Below, piece after piece: positions 35,838-48,090 of a stretch of 64,000 bases of DNA. Made by a program: the position numbers and the translations under genes. Source of the DNA: Anthopleura xanthogrammica (taxonomy: Eukaryota; Cnidaria; Anthozoa; Actiniaria; Actiniidae); the NCBI GenBank assembly GCA_964019055.1, contig OZ025207.1, forward strand, positions 25,453,617-25,517,616, written 5' to 3'. The notes beneath the pieces are model-generated. The model saw only the letters and a program-made list of their open reading frames with translations. It was not told where the DNA came from and did no database searches. Position 1 is the first letter of the stretch, and every line of letters starts with the position of its first letter.

Positions 35838-37971
35838 GCCTCACTTTGCTAAAGTACTTAGCAAAACTCTTTTCCTAGGGAGGAATAAGGAAGTTGTGTC
35901 AAAGACTTCGTCCACTACTAATGAAGCTAAAAGTTTTGAGGATGCTGGAATAAGTAGGGTATTGAGGATTAAGGGAAAGCAGGTGGATTCACAAGCCTTT
36001 TGTTATATAAAAGGTTACAATTTCTATAGTATACTCAAATTACCTCTTTTGTTTATTAATCTTTTGTTATTAATTGTTGAAAGTATTCCTTCAAGAATTG
36101 GTGAATAATTTAGTGGCCTAGTTTCTTCAGCAGAACTATGAATTCTGTTTTGTTGTTGTTGTTTTTATACCAAGGTTATAGCAACTTGGCAAGCATCCGA
36201 TCGCGATCAGAGAGCATGCCAGTTTTGTAGTGTTATTAGGTATATGCTGGTAAAGAAATAAGAAACGAAATTAAAGCAAAAAACCGGGCAAGATAAAGCT
36301 TAACAGAAGTCAACCTTAGTCCTTGGTTTAAGTTTTCTTTGGAAGTTTTACATTTTTTAACAAAACTTCCATCCAGAGAGGAATATTATCAATGTCAAAT
36401 ATATATGTTTCTTAATGCAGTAGTAAGCAGGTAATTGCATAACAACGCGCAGGTTTGAATATATTTAAAGAAAGACTTAGCATTCTAATTCGTCAATCGT
36501 TATATATTATTTTAGCAATAGTAGCTTGTCAGAAAGACTACGGCACGGAATATTCTCGACTTCTCCCAAACGTCCCTCGTTCTTAGGTGTTGTACAGATG
36601 GATTCAAATTGTGCCGCCGAAATATAAGCTATTCTAAGAAAAAAGCTTTTAAATATAAGAAAAAGAAAGAAGAAAAACTAAAACTAAAAAGGAAAAAAAT
36701 AAATAAATAAAACAAAATAAAAATTATAAAATAATCATGAAAGATAAACAAGAAAAAATAAGCAAGAAAATTATAAACAAATGAAAAAGAAACAAGGAAA
36801 AGAAACAAGAAAAAAAACAAGAAAATAACCAGCTGATCTGAAATAGTGACATAGAAATGACGTCACTGCAAAACTGACGAGGTGTCATGAAGCCTGCGAA
36901 AATTGACTTATAAAAGTTTATATCTAAAATAAGTCTATATTTTCAGGAAAAGTATTTTCTAATATTTTGAATACTTTGCTAATTTTCTCGATTCTGATTG
37001 GCCAACATTTTTCCTCATTTTTTTGTTGATATAATGCAGCGAGAAAACAATAGGCTTGGGCATTGAATAGTAATTATTTAAGCCCAAACAAAGGCATACC
37101 CAGGGAGATGTAGCACGCAATGACCTCACTGGTTCTTTTTTTTTTCTTCTTCTTCTTTTTGTTTTGAGATCGGAATACAAAAGTTTAAGGACCGTGATTG
37201 GTTTGACGTGTGCATGCGTGCACACCTCGCACTTCAACTAATACTCAACTATGATCAAAAAAACAAAAAAAATGGGATTCAAGTGAAGTATAATAGTTAA
37301 TGTCTGTTATTAAAAGTGTGAAGTTTATCATGAAGACGACAATTAAAAGAGTTGTGGAAAGGAGAGCCTGGAAAATTCTAAGTGAGTAATATGATACAAG
37401 TCACGTTCGATAAGGCAGGTGTATCACTAGACATAATTAACTTGGGGAGTATTTTATTTTTCACATTCCAGATCACGTGTCATTCATTATCTTTGGGAAT
37501 AAAATCCTCTGTTAGAATTTTTAAAAATGCGAAGTAAGAGTCCGTTTTTCGGACGCCATTTCTCATCTTCTTTTGTTTAAGCCTGTAATTAAACAAAAGA
37601 GGTGAGAAATTCGGGATAAAATCGCATGCGCACTGAAAACGATTCTTAAACTGTGAACTGGCTTATAGGAATCAAGCATGATACTGACGGCACCGCGGCG
37701 GCAATTAAGCTCGTGAAATTTTCCCAGACTATACTGTTCAATACTTTTGACGTTGCCCCTGACAACATGTGCTCTTCAACGACAAAACTTCGTGATAAAA
37801 CTTTGGTCGTTCCAAGCTCAACTGAGAAGCGTAGTAACAGATTAATCTTTTCATGATATTTAATTTGATTTATTTGTTCCATTTTTTGAAGACTCAGTTT
37901 CCCAGAGTACTTTGTGAGCTTTGAAGCACATTGTCTATTTGATAATTTATTGAGCCCACGTTGACTGGATC
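35838..37971. other. Intergenic region, no gene seen
   Basis: A+T-rich with A-rich runs (36640-36825), a CAGCTGATCT MITE copy (36829-37015), an inverted repeat at 37562-37605 (TTCTTTTGTTTA with its complement) and a MITE end near 37895-37945. Confidence 0.5.
36829..37015. mobile_element. CAGCTGATCT MITE, partial copy
   Basis: Starts CCAGCTGATCTGAAATAG and follows the element at 41032-41313 in reverse orientation through AAATGACGTCACTGCAAAAC and GACTTATAAAAGTTTATATC. Confidence 0.75.
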
Positions 37972-38145
37972 ATGGCTGGATTGCGGTTGGATAGCGAAAA
38001 CAAGCAAGTTGTGAAGTTCCATGTTGAATTACGTAAAATCACAATGATCAAAACTGGAAACTACAAAGTTAAAGTGCAAAAATACAATAATAATGAATCG
38101 AAAAACGACGATAGCAAAATGAAAACATCAATGTCCAATTTATAA
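37972..38145 (+). CDS. Small unrecognised ORF, 57 residues
   Basis: ATG in a fair context (GATCATGG), then an uninterrupted frame rich in Lys and polar residues, ending TAA at 38143-38145. Codon and residue use look more like a real peptide than the neighbouring noise. The piece VKFHVELRKI with TGNYKVKVQ faintly recalls the start of FAM135 proteins, but that is weak, and a splice donor that would support a first exon is not obvious. It may equally be chance. Confidence 0.25.
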   Translation: MAGLRLDSENKQVVKFHVELRKITMIKTGNYKVKVQKYNNNESKNDDSKMKTSMSNL

Positions 38146-38247
38146 TAGGCACGAATGCTAAAATTTCAATGTCAAACACAAAGATCAATTTTGGGCGGAA
38201 ATTGGATGTACATGCATGCCTTGAACTTTCTTCTTCTTCTACGTTAT

Positions 38248-38460
38248 CGATTCCCTCATTCATTCATTCATTCATTCATTCATTCATTCATCCATCCATC
38301 CATCCATTCATTCATTCACTCATTCATTCATTCATTCATTCATTCATTCGATCATTTATGTATGTATGTATGTATGTATGTATGTATGTATGTATGTATG
38401 TATGTATGTATGTATGTATGTATGTATGTATGTATGTATGTATGTATTTATTTATTTATT
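38248..38460. repeat. Tetranucleotide array, (ATTC)n then (TATG)n
   Basis: About 100 bp of CATT/CATC units followed by about 95 bp of TATG units, then TTTA. It creates spurious reading frames in all frames. Confidence 0.95.
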
Positions 38461-40052
38461 ATTCATTCTTTTCTGTATTTGTTTTTGTGTGTGTTTTTTT
38501 TCCACTTCTTCATTTTCATCATTTTTCTGTTTTTATTTGTGTTTTTTTATTTACATATTTATTCATTTATTTACCCTCTTCTTTTTTCATTTACTTTCTT
38601 CTTTTTCTTATTAAATTTTTGTGTTTCTTTTTAAAATTCCAAAATTCATGATATCCAGTATCTTCAATTCATCTTCCCCGATAATCACAAATTCAATCTA
38701 ATTTAAAAGATAAATTCGTACGTCTGAAAGCCGCTGTCAACGATATCAAACAAAATCCAACAGCTTCAATCAACTCATTGCGAATTCATGCCGTTCATTT
38801 TATCACAGGTCTATTATTAGCTCTCCAGCCGTGCTTAAACCATTCAATATATTATTATTGACATCAGAAGGCAAAAATATGCTGCGCGAGAAAAAAAAGT
38901 ACTATTATAATAGGTCATTAAAAAACTAACCTGCGGGGAAACGTCTATTTAAAGAGAAAACCAGCAAATGGAATTTACTGAAGAATTATTTTGAAAATTA
39001 ATTTTTTAAGTCATACATCAAAATTAGGTGAAGACACGTGATCAGCTTGGAAAGATTATAAGACCAACATATCTGCTATTTCTATTTTTAATATTAAAGT
39101 CATGCCTGTCGTACATCTGCTCAGTTGGTCCAAATAAAATATTAATTTACCCTCAGAATTCTGTAGTGGATTTATTTTAGCTTTTCTTTCTTTCTTTTCT
39201 TTTCCCTTTATCAGGGTTTTTATTGCCACAAAATTCGAGCCTTGCTTGGTGCTTGGTCTGCTTGCTTTTCATATACAGCTCGATGCATCAACGATTTTTT
39301 ATCTAATAATTCAATACATAAAAAAATATTTCGTTGTAAGAAGCGCTGGCTTATCGTACGTTATTCCAGTATATTAATATAAATTGGCTTAGTATTTTTA
39401 CCGAAGTGAGTTATATTCAAAAGGAAACCCAGAAAAAAAACGTATTTCACAAATAAGATAATAGATCTAGAAAATAATATCATTTAAATTTTCTTTTGAA
39501 ATCTAAATTATTTTATTACTATCTTTTGTTATATTCTCTTTTATCTCGTACACATTCACATATGTTTCCAATCCATCACACACACAAGACAAAATTCATT
39601 AGGAATCTTAATATCATATATTTATATATTTTATTTTAACCCCGTATTTAGAAGATAATTCTAGCTGAAAAAGAAACCGCTCGAGTATGATTGCTACTTT
39701 CAGGTGAAATCGAAAATAAGAGTTTGATTAGTCTATTTTTAGCTTGACGGATCTTATCAAAAGCAGTCAAATGGCTTTTAACTCGGCCAATCAGAAGGCG
39801 TCTTAGCGATGAATAATTGATTCAAGGAAGTGTTATCCTTGCAAGATCTCAGGCTGTTTCAAAACAAGATCATTTTTTCGAGGAAAGATGTTTCAGATTA
39901 CAAAGAACATCACAGACACAGACGGGTTCTGAGCTACCACCACAAATTTCATTTTTTTCATCAGCTAAAGACATTTTGTCCTCTAATTTTCACACTGCAA
40001 TTCTTCGATAGGATTTGTATAGTTCGTGGTAATTCGGAATTCTTGGGGCGAG
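38461..40052. other. Intergenic region, no gene seen
   Basis: T-rich stretch to 38640, then A+T-rich sequence without recognisable exons or repeats shared within the window. Confidence 0.5.
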
Positions 40053-40532
40053 ATGAGAGTTCGTTTGAGGTCTTATTCATCAGACAGCAGTGGGTCTGGC
40101 TATTACACAGCGCTGCGAACGATTGTAGAGGAGCGAGAAATTGACGCCGAGCCTTGGTCAACAAAAAAACCGCTTAACTCCGAAGCTTCTGGTACAAAAA
40201 CGAAAAAAATATGGACTTCTCTCAATGGAAACGAGAAAGCTTACCAAGAAAAGTCATCAGAAAAAGCTGAAAGTCTATATGCATTTCCATATCAGTGTCA
40301 CCAAGAAAACAGTTTATTCATTCACTCGAGCTCTGAAAAAGATTCTCGTGAGTCACGTGGTAAAGACACCTTGAGCTCACGTGACTTGGCTTCCAAACTC
40401 TTCCCAGAGTTCTTTGCGGTACAGCGGGAAAATGAGGAGACAAATGTTGATGTAAAGTGCGCTACAGCCTTGAAGACAGTCAGCGATCCTCTTGTTGAAT
40501 CTTGGTTGGGATTTTATGGAAGAATTAACTGA
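40053..40532 (+). CDS. Unrecognised single-exon ORF, 159 residues
   Basis: Starts at the ATG at 40053 (context GCGAGATGA) rather than the in-frame GTG 27 bases earlier, and ends TGA at 40530-40532. The protein is hydrophilic, Ser/Glu/Lys-rich (SYSSDSSGSGYY, KAYQEKSSEKAES, SSRDLASKLFPEFF) and ends DPLVESWLGFYGRIN. There is no signal peptide, membrane segment or known domain. The length, balanced composition and absence of repeats suggest real coding sequence, perhaps an intrinsically disordered protein. It lies alone between repeat-rich regions. Confidence 0.55.
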   Translation: MRVRLRSYSSDSSGSGYYTALRTIVEEREIDAEPWSTKKPLNSEASGTKTKKIWTSLNGNEKAYQEKSSEKAESLYAFPYQCHQENSLFIHSSSEKDSRESRGKDTLSSRDLASKLFPEFFAVQRENEETNVDVKCATALKTVSDPLVESWLGFYGRIN

Positions 40533-40777
40533 AAACTACACAAAATTTAAGGATGAAAGTATTCGCTCTTATTGAAGAGGAAAGTGAAGCCGAAAGAAAT
40601 TAACTGATTACATCTTTCCCAGTAACCAACGGCACGTGGGGTAAAAAGATAAGACTCGAGACTGTGATGTAAGGATGAACTAAAAGGACTAAGCATGAAT
40701 GATCTGCTAGCCTTTCCAGAATTCTCCACAAACTGTTCACTATTCCCATGTGTGTGTAGGGAGAGTGGAGAGGTTAA

Positions 40778-40943
40778 CAGGCGCGGATCCAGACCGGTTT
40801 GCAACGTTTTACGGAAAACGGTCAGATTTTCAGATTTTAATCATAGTGTCACACATAGTGATATCGAGGATGAGTGAGGTAGGGAGTTGCTGTTTTATGT
40901 TGAGTTCAAAAACCGATCAACTTTTGGTCTGGATCCGCCCCTG
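40778..40943. mobile_element. hAT-like MITE, 166 bp, with GTTAA flanks
   Basis: Inverted repeats CAGGCGCGGATCCAGACC and GGTCTGGATCCGCCCCTG, flanked on both sides by GTTAA (40773-40777 and 40944-40948), a likely target duplication. Related to 8870-9026. Confidence 0.75.
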
Positions 40944-41031
40944 GTTAATCTCCATTATTTTTTACAACATCTTCACAAGTCTTCAATACCTCCCTCCTAA
41001 AATATATGTAGATTGAGAATATAGCAGAAAC

Positions 41032-41313
41032 CAGCTGATCTGAGGAAAAATATTAGCCAATCAGAATCGAGAAAATTCTTAAAACTGAGGTGTCATCCTT
41101 AGCAGCCAGAAGACCTCGGAAACGGTTAATTCTTTATTTTATCTTCCCACTAAATGATGAATTTCATACTAATTTTATACGAAATATCAATAACATATCC
41201 TGAAAATTTAGATTTATCTCAGATATAAATTCTCGTAAGTCGATTTTCGCTGACTACATGACACCTCCGTTTTGCCGTGACGTCACTTCTACGTCACTAT
41301 TTTAGATCAGCTG
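41032..41313. mobile_element. CAGCTGATCT MITE, full-length copy
   Basis: Ends CAGCTGATCT and AGATCAGCTG. Inner inverted pieces include GAGGTGTCAT and ATGACACCTC. Relatives at 3049-3262 and 36829-37015. Confidence 0.8.
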
Positions 41314-41504
41314 ATAGGGGCTCAGCCATTCTAGGATACCCTGGTTATGAACCTGGTTTCTTTAGTGTTGCTAAAAAATAAATCTCTTTATTGAAGCTTC
41401 TAGTTGTTCTAGCGTTTTGGCACTAATTGGGGACACTTTTCACTCACACACACTATATACAACTACATTCAATGTTTCTGAAAACAGGAACGCAACAACG
41501 TTGT

Positions 41505-41510
41505 TATAAT

Positions 41511-41560
<50 letters not shown>

Positions 41561-41726
41561 TAACGATTTATGGAAACATATCTACAGAGTAGCACTACAT
41601 CTTCAATACTAAGAAAATAATAATAATAATAATAATAATAACGATTTATTGAAGCATATCTACAGAGTAGCTCTACATCTTCAAAGCTAAGAAAATAATA
41701 AATAATAATAATAAATAATAATAATT
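41505..41726. repeat. (AAT)n runs
   Basis: Three AAT-rich blocks (about 41510-41560, 41617-41641, 41691-41727). The sequence ACGATTTATNGAARCATATC with TACAGAGTAGC recurs after the first two, so a larger unit is duplicated. Confidence 0.85.
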
Positions 41727-41860
41727 TTTTTTTGTTATCATTAGTCTAGCTATACATTTAAATCCGTGAAACAGTAAGAAATTTTTGTGACATAAATTAA
41801 ATAGTACAAACTGAACTAGTGCAACATCAATTGTTTTCTATTGTTTTATCAGTGCTATTT

Positions 41861-42143
41861 CCAGCTGAGTTGATCGCCTTCCCCGAAAGGAATTATGGGT
41901 CACTATTTTTGGTTAGCATTTTTCGGGCATTTTCCGAGTAAACAATGTAGACTTTTCTTGTTGATTGAAATATAATTCCGCCATGAGTTCGACTATACGT
42001 TTACGATTAATTTAAAGAAGGAAAAACTCGTATTCCATAAATTTTCTTGGTAGAATAATGAGAAATGCTAATCAAAATACGATGTCGAGTCCTCAATTCT
42101 GATTGGTTGACCTAGAGTTTGTTCTAAAGGTGAACTCAGCTGG
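41861..42143. mobile_element. CAGCTGAGTT MITE, full-length copy
   Basis: Ends CCAGCTGAGTT and AACTCAGCTGG. Its right half is repeated inverted at 4061-4215. Confidence 0.8.
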
Positions 42144-43899
42144 TTAGTAATAAATAGAGCTTTCAAGTGTGACGTCACTCGTATGGAAAAACGACTTCCG
42201 GGTCCAAAACGAAAAGCAGTTTTATAAAGATTTTTCTTAATCTTTCTTCACGACAGGATTTGTTGTCCAAAGTTCTTATTGTTTCATGTGCAGGTTGAGT
42301 CATTGAGATTAGTTTTCGATTGATTTTAGCGTTTTTATGAGCAGTTGGACCCGGAAATACATCACAACTTAGTTGACTGGCTACTTTTGGAAAAAAAATT
42401 AAAACTTTCTTTTAAACTACGATTTTTTAAAGTGAATTTTAATGCTGATTCCGAATATGAAAAGAAAAATGGGGTGTCCCGCCTCCTTTTCGAGATAATC
42501 AGCATTTAATGGATGCCTGCGCGCGAGTTTTTAAAGCGAAAATTGCGCCGCCGGAAATGATCCGAAAAAAAATTATAACTCATAAGATAATAGTTCTTTG
42601 CAGACTATATCATGCACAAATGCCAGCTAGGGAATTATTCTACAATACTACATGGATATTTAAGAATAAAAGACAAAGGGATACATCGATTTGTCATATT
42701 TCGCCAAACAAAAATTCCTACAAAAATATATTTTTTCCTGCGTTAGAAAAATTAACTTTTCTAAAACATTTGATATAACGTTTGATTTTTAGAAGTTCTT
42801 TCAATTAAGCTTATAAAGAATATAAAGTCCCGTGCAAATTTCGGAAAATTTCGTATTTTAATCAGCGGTTTTTGTGCGCGCAGTCATTGTTGGCTCAAAT
42901 CGAGCGTACAAAAGTAGGTAGTCTTAACTGTCCTATATGTACTAAATATTTATGAATCAAGTTAACCCTTTGACTCCTGGAGATTTTTGAGGTTTTTAAG
43001 TGTTTTTCTGGACTTAAACGTTCTCCAAGCCCTAGTAAAACCATATTTTGAATTTAGATTGACACTGTCAGTGTTTTATGTAAATTAGGGATGACGTTTA
43101 CTGGTTAAATACTTAGTTCCTTCGAGAATTCGGGCACCATGTTTTCGAAATATTTTGAAAACATGAGATTTTGAGAGCCATTTTGTTCATCTATGGAGTG
43201 CAAAAGGGCATCACGAAGCCCTAGCACAGCTTAAATCAGCATGATCTCGAAGAACTGAGAGTATGCAAGGGATTTTAACGTCAAAAGTTCGTAGATCATG
43301 TACATTCGTACGAGTTAGAATTTTTGGCGTGATTATCCTGTGAGCCCTGAAATCGATGAGCAGCCAGGACCTACTGTGACATTTTATGAAATATTTGGCT
43401 TGTGGAGAACGCTCTGGAGCTGATATTACGGCAGTAGGGCCTAGTGGCTCGACACTCATAAAAAAATCGCATTTTCCCCCATAATGCATTGCGCTAGAGA
43501 GTAGTGAAAATCGAAAAGCGATGAAATGGGTCGAAGGAAACGGCTGTCGCTCGCCGTGTAGAAGGAATTGATGGGGAAAAAAGCACTAAAATCCAAGTAC
43601 TAGGTCCAAACTATACAGTGCAAGGGTATTCTATGTGTAAAAATAAAAATTGAAGAAAAAACGATGCGATGAAAAAGCGTGATTTTTGGCTTTGGGAGAT
43701 GACGTCAAAAACAGTCGTTTTTGGTTTTCCAAAAATGTTTAAAGTTTTTATCGTTATAATTTTGGATATTTCTGCAGGTTTTTTTTATTTTAAAAGTTGT
43801 TCTGTTTGCTAGTGAAAATTTTAGACTGATATTTAGGTCAACTTGATCAAATTGTTGAAGCTGGAATTTTTCATTCAATTAAGTTCAATTCGGTCAATT
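42144..43899. other. Gene-poor intergenic tract
   Basis: Only scattered short ORFs (for example 42509-42778 plus, 43211-43489 minus) without recognisable domains or splice context. Nothing I can support as a gene. Confidence 0.45.
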
Positions 43900-44271
43900 A
43901 AAGCCTTGTTACACTGAGTGTGCAATTTTCCCAGAAACTTGTCTCCCAACGACGTTGCGGGACAAGTTGCTGGAGAACTGTACACTGTAACAGGGGTTGT
44001 CTGGCATTTTTTGTTGTTGAGTGTAGCGTTGCACGAAGTAAAACTCAGTTCTACTTTTCGCAACGCATTGCAGCAACTGGCAACGCCATTGCACAGTGTA
44101 TCACCCCTCCAGCAACTTGTCTCGCAATTTTAAGGCATATTTTTCAAGTCGTTGCAAGTTGCTGAGATCGCGTTGTAGCGTAACACCTTGCCTCGGTAAC
44201 CTGCAACGCTACATTTTCAAGCATTGCGAGACAAGTTTCTGAGAATATTGCACAGTGTAACAGGACCTTTA
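43900..44271. mobile_element. MITE with TTACACTGNGTGCAAT ends
   Basis: The ends match as inverted repeats for about 45 bp (GAAACTTGTCTC inside). Internal repeats of GTTGC, CAACGC and CAGCAACTTG give a highly foldable element of about 370 bp. Confidence 0.8.
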
Positions 44272-44710
44272 CTTCAAGCAAATTTTCTTGAAAAAAAATT
44301 CCAAGCTCCTGGCAGGATTCGAAGCCGCCAAAACAACTTGTAAAACATTAACCAAGCAACAAAGACACCTAATACTTGAGCTCTACAATCGGCTTACCAG
44401 GAACATGATTTTTTTGTCGATTTACCAAAAATAACTTTCAAAATAACTCTATGACTTTAAAACTTTAAAAATCTTAAATAGTGCTAAGTACTAATTTGCA
44501 TATGTGCACTGATGCATGATCTGCATATCATGTGCGATACGAAGTGGCCGATGCTTTGTTTTATTTACAACAACTACATTCTCGACAATTTTTACGAGAG
44601 ATATTTCCGACATAAAAAGTAGTCAGGTATCAAAATTTGCGAGGTTCTACATTTCTGTCTGGCACAAGAATAGGAAGAAGTATTGAAAACTGAGGCAGAT
44701 TTCCGGCGGG

Positions 44711-44994
44711 AGGGGGGGGGGGGGTACTTCGGGTCGTTTCATACGGGATGCTCCGCCCGGACTCTCGACTCCTTACCCTTTTCTAAACCAAATTTCAGCA
44801 AAAAAGGTACCCCTTTTATACACGTTTTTGCCTGAAAAGGTACCCCTTTCATATACTTTTGAAGAAAAGCTACCCCTTTTTATACCAAAATTTCCATCCC
44901 TTTGCTATACGTGCGGCCTGAAAAAAAGTACCCCTTTCGGGCGGAGCATCCCCGTATAGTCCATTATAGGGAGTACCCCCCCTGGGGGCAGATT
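44711..44994. mobile_element. MITE with GGGGGGGTACT ends
   Basis: The G tract plus TACTTCGGG and GGATGCTCCGCCCG at the left mirror CGGGCGGAGCATCC and GGGAGTACCCCCC at the right. Internal tandem motifs AAAGGTACCCCTTT recur four times. Confidence 0.8.
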
Positions 44995-45364
44995 TTCTAG
45001 CAGGCCAAAAATCGTCTTCATAATGAGAAAAGTTTGATCAAGGGCACTAGGATAAATCCGTTGTGAGAATTTGTAATAGATGTTGCATGTTATTGTACTT
45101 ATCTGTTGTTCTTTACTTGGAATGAAGCGCCATTCAGTCTATTTAACCTTTTATTTAGCCTTCGGGTTGACATATCTCATATCCACCTCGGTAACGGTAC
45201 ATAACCTTTACTTACCAACCTCTTAGGAATGAAATAATGTATTCTACTAATATTCTGTAGATATTTTTTTTATTTTCAAATGACTGACACTTTTAAATAT
45301 TATATCGTAAAAAATGTAACTTTACTTGAAATTTTATCACGTAATAAATTTAACAAATTTCAAT

Positions 45365-45440
45365 AAATCCTACCAGGAATCGAACCCCGAACCCCAAACC
45401 TACTAATCCATTTCCGGCTCTAACCACTAAGCCACAAGGT
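45365..45440 (-). mobile_element. tRNA-derived SINE head
   Basis: On the minus strand, A-box-like TGTGGCTTAGTGGTTAG and B box GGTTCGATTCCTGG, spaced as in a tRNA but without a matching acceptor stem. Confidence 0.6.
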
Positions 45441-45499
45441 GAATTCGCTGGCCATTTTATGACTAGTTTTGTTTAGCAAATAACTCGATATAAACAGTA

Positions 45500-45972
45500 A
45501 ATAGACCATTTTCGAGATGCGCGAGCGCTTTCAAAAATATCGCAGGCGCAGACATGAAAAAGAGGCATTTTCGGGCAACATCAAGCGCGCTATTGACCAC
45601 AGGGAGCCCAATTTAGATAAAAGTAAAAGGTGAAAATAAAATCGGAAAAAAATTACGTTTAATTAATTTTTTTAATTCCAGGTCAAGATAATGTCCTCTT
45701 TAATACGAACGAGCAAAAAAATCCGTACAAAATGCACCAGAACATTTTTTTTCGCGCGCGCCTTTGTTTTCCTATATAATTTCACTATGGTATCCTATGT
45801 GTGGATTTGGGTCAATATAATTTAACAAGGGAGGAAAGTCAAGCCGCCATTTTGAACAACACAATACACTTTAAACCACGATTTCATTTTCTTTTAAACC
45901 ACAAACTCCCGAAAAAACTTGACCAAAATGATATTTTTGAAAGCGCTCGCGAATCTCGAAAATGGTCTATTG
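45500..45972. mobile_element. MITE, AATAGACCATTTTCGAG family, long copy
   Basis: The ends match 3344-3520. The 470-bp length suggests another sequence was inserted into the middle (about 45600-45920). Confidence 0.8.
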
Positions 45973-47035
45973 CTGTTGTTCAGTGGGAATTAATTCGGTA
46001 ATCTCACCAAAGAAGATATACCATGGTTATACACCTCGGTTGAGGTATATAACCTTTACTGATGGAAGCCGAAGGACCCAACATTCTTGGGGAAGAGAGA
46101 TGAATATATAATATTGGACACTTGTTTAGGGAAACGATGTGTAATGATGGTGCACAAATTAAGCATAAAAAAGTAAAAAGAACAAAAGAAAGCGTAAAAA
46201 AGACAGCCAAACAAATAATTAATCACGTTCGCGGACAAATGAAGTTGTGATATCATATTTATGAAACTTGGCACACAGTAACTTCATCATATTAGAGGCC
46301 CAAAAATGAAATAAAAAATGGGGGTCACCGTATTCATTTCAGAGCTACAACTCGAGCGAAATCGACTATTTCCAAGAAAAACAGCACGCGTTCTATTGCA
46401 TCTTGTCTCGTTTATTCAACCATAAAAGAATCTAAGAAAACTAGGGTTCAAATTTTATGAAACTATTTCTGACGTCAGATTTGTTTGTTTATGACATAAA
46501 CAAAATAAAATGATTATGAAAAAAGATCTTACACAAGATTTATAAAGATTTATAAAGTCGAGCGTCGCCGTCAAATTCCGTGAGCATCGATCTCGTGAAG
46601 GGTGTTTTTTTTTTTTGGAAAATTAACTGTCATTCTTTTCCATGTGATTTCATTTTTTTCATTTTGACATATATTGTAGATCTCTATAGTAGCTTGTTTT
46701 TTAAGAAAAAGAAAAGTTTGGGTCACCTTTCTTCTTTCGGAGATATTAAGTCGTAAAGTTTGAAAATTTGGCCGCCATTTTGAATAACGCGCAGAGACTA
46801 GACACAACTATGCATCAAGTTTGGTAAAAAAATACCTTTTGTCGTACAATACTGTGGCTTTATTTGTGGTAAAAATGACATTTATCACTATATGACAAAA
46901 AAAATTGTAGTATACATTTAAAGAAAATTGAAATATGCATGAGTGATTTCGCTTATTTGATAAGCCCGCGCGCGCTCAGAAAAGATGCGCAATAACAATG
47001 CCCGCGAATGTCCTTTTAATTAAGCAATAGAAACA
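45973..47035. other. Repeat-rich intergenic tract, no gene seen
   Basis: Contains blocks such as GGGTCACC and GCCGCCATTTTGAA that recur nearby, but no delimited element or exon that I can support. Confidence 0.4.
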
Positions 47036-47162
47036 AAGTTCTATGACTCTAACGGTGAAATAGAGCACGGAGGCGTGTGATTTTTGAAATTTTTCGAGTG
47101 TTTCTCCCAACATCCCAAGTGCTCTATTTCACCTGTAGAGTCATAAGAACTTAGTTTCTATT
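47036..47162. mobile_element. 127-bp MITE, AATAGAAAC ends
   Basis: The halves are inverted repeats for about 43 bp, containing TCTATGACTCTAACGGTG and GTGCTCTATTTCACC. Confidence 0.8.
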
Positions 47163-47924
47163 TCTTTTATGATATAGCAGAAGATATTTTAAGATTATAA
47201 AAACGTTTTATTTTCTGATCAAAATATAGATTCTCCAAACTTTGGCAAATAAGCGAATCACATTTGTCGTACTTTTTCTCATTCGCGAAGAAGCAGAGTC
47301 TGACAAAGCAGTTTTCACAAAATTGTCTTGAAAAAATTATAAAAAGGATGTAAACATCATACAAAAAGGTTTGGGAAATCCGACTTAAAATTTAAACAGA
47401 AGTGACAGTTCCTCAAGATTTATACGTTATGTGCACAACTTTGGATCGTGCAAGCTCTACTTCAAAAACAACACTGTATTTTGTCAGATCTTTTTGAACT
47501 TCTTTTCCACATCTACATCAGAGCAAACCTCACATCCTGGGTAAGTTTTATAGTTTTGTTATTTGAGGGAATGTTTAGGAACCTTTTTATTTCATTCCTA
47601 AGTGAGTGAAACCAGACTGTTTTCGGGCCGTAGTTTTCGCCGCTTTTCGATCTACTGACTGGCTCGAAGATGCTTCAGCCAAAAATCTTTTCGGCAAATT
47701 TATTCTAGCATTTTGCAAGGTATTTCCTCGACTTCTACTTCTATATCCTTTTCAGAGCACTATTCTAGTTGAAAAGTGTATGTCTTTGGTTTAAATTTAA
47801 CAGAAAGTTTTAGTTTAAGCTTATAACAAATTCTTCAATTTTGGAGTTAAAATGTAGTAGAGAAACTTTCATTTGTGAGCTGTCAATCAAAAACCATGTC
47901 TTTACCGGTGAAATACAGTATTTT

Positions 47925-47945
47925 ATTTTATTTTATTTATTTTTA
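47925..47945 (-). terminator. Candidate poly(A) signals of the SLC22 gene
   Basis: Overlapping AATAAA motifs on the minus strand about 150 bases beyond the stop codon. Confidence 0.5.
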
Positions 47946-48090
47946 GAACAACTGTAACCATGGTTGTAAAGAGTAAAGTTCGTTAAAAAGAGAGAGAGAG
48001 GAGGGAGGGAAGGATTTTTTTTAGGAATTCGGGTTCAATTACGGATTCCAGCTTTTGAATCTAAATTTTTAAACGATTCGTTCCTTGTTT

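Noticed and set aside
35743..36108. 121-residue plus-strand ORF
   Set aside because: Antisense over the signal-peptide exon of the discoidin gene, with no domain or splice support.
36629..36820. Minus-strand ORF rich in Phe and Ser
   Set aside because: Arises from an A-rich low-complexity tract read on the other strand.
38155..38651. Overlapping ORFs of up to 160 residues with MYVC and HSFI repeats
   Set aside because: They are translations of the (ATTC)n/(TATG)n array; all frames are open because a tetranucleotide repeat lacks stop codons.
42509..42778. 89-residue plus-strand ORF
   Set aside because: Located in a repeat-rich tract with GCGCGC blocks recurring nearby; no homology or context.
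43211..43489. 92-residue minus-strand ORF
   Set aside because: No recognisable domain, no splice or promoter context, and surrounded by repeats; cannot be supported as a gene.
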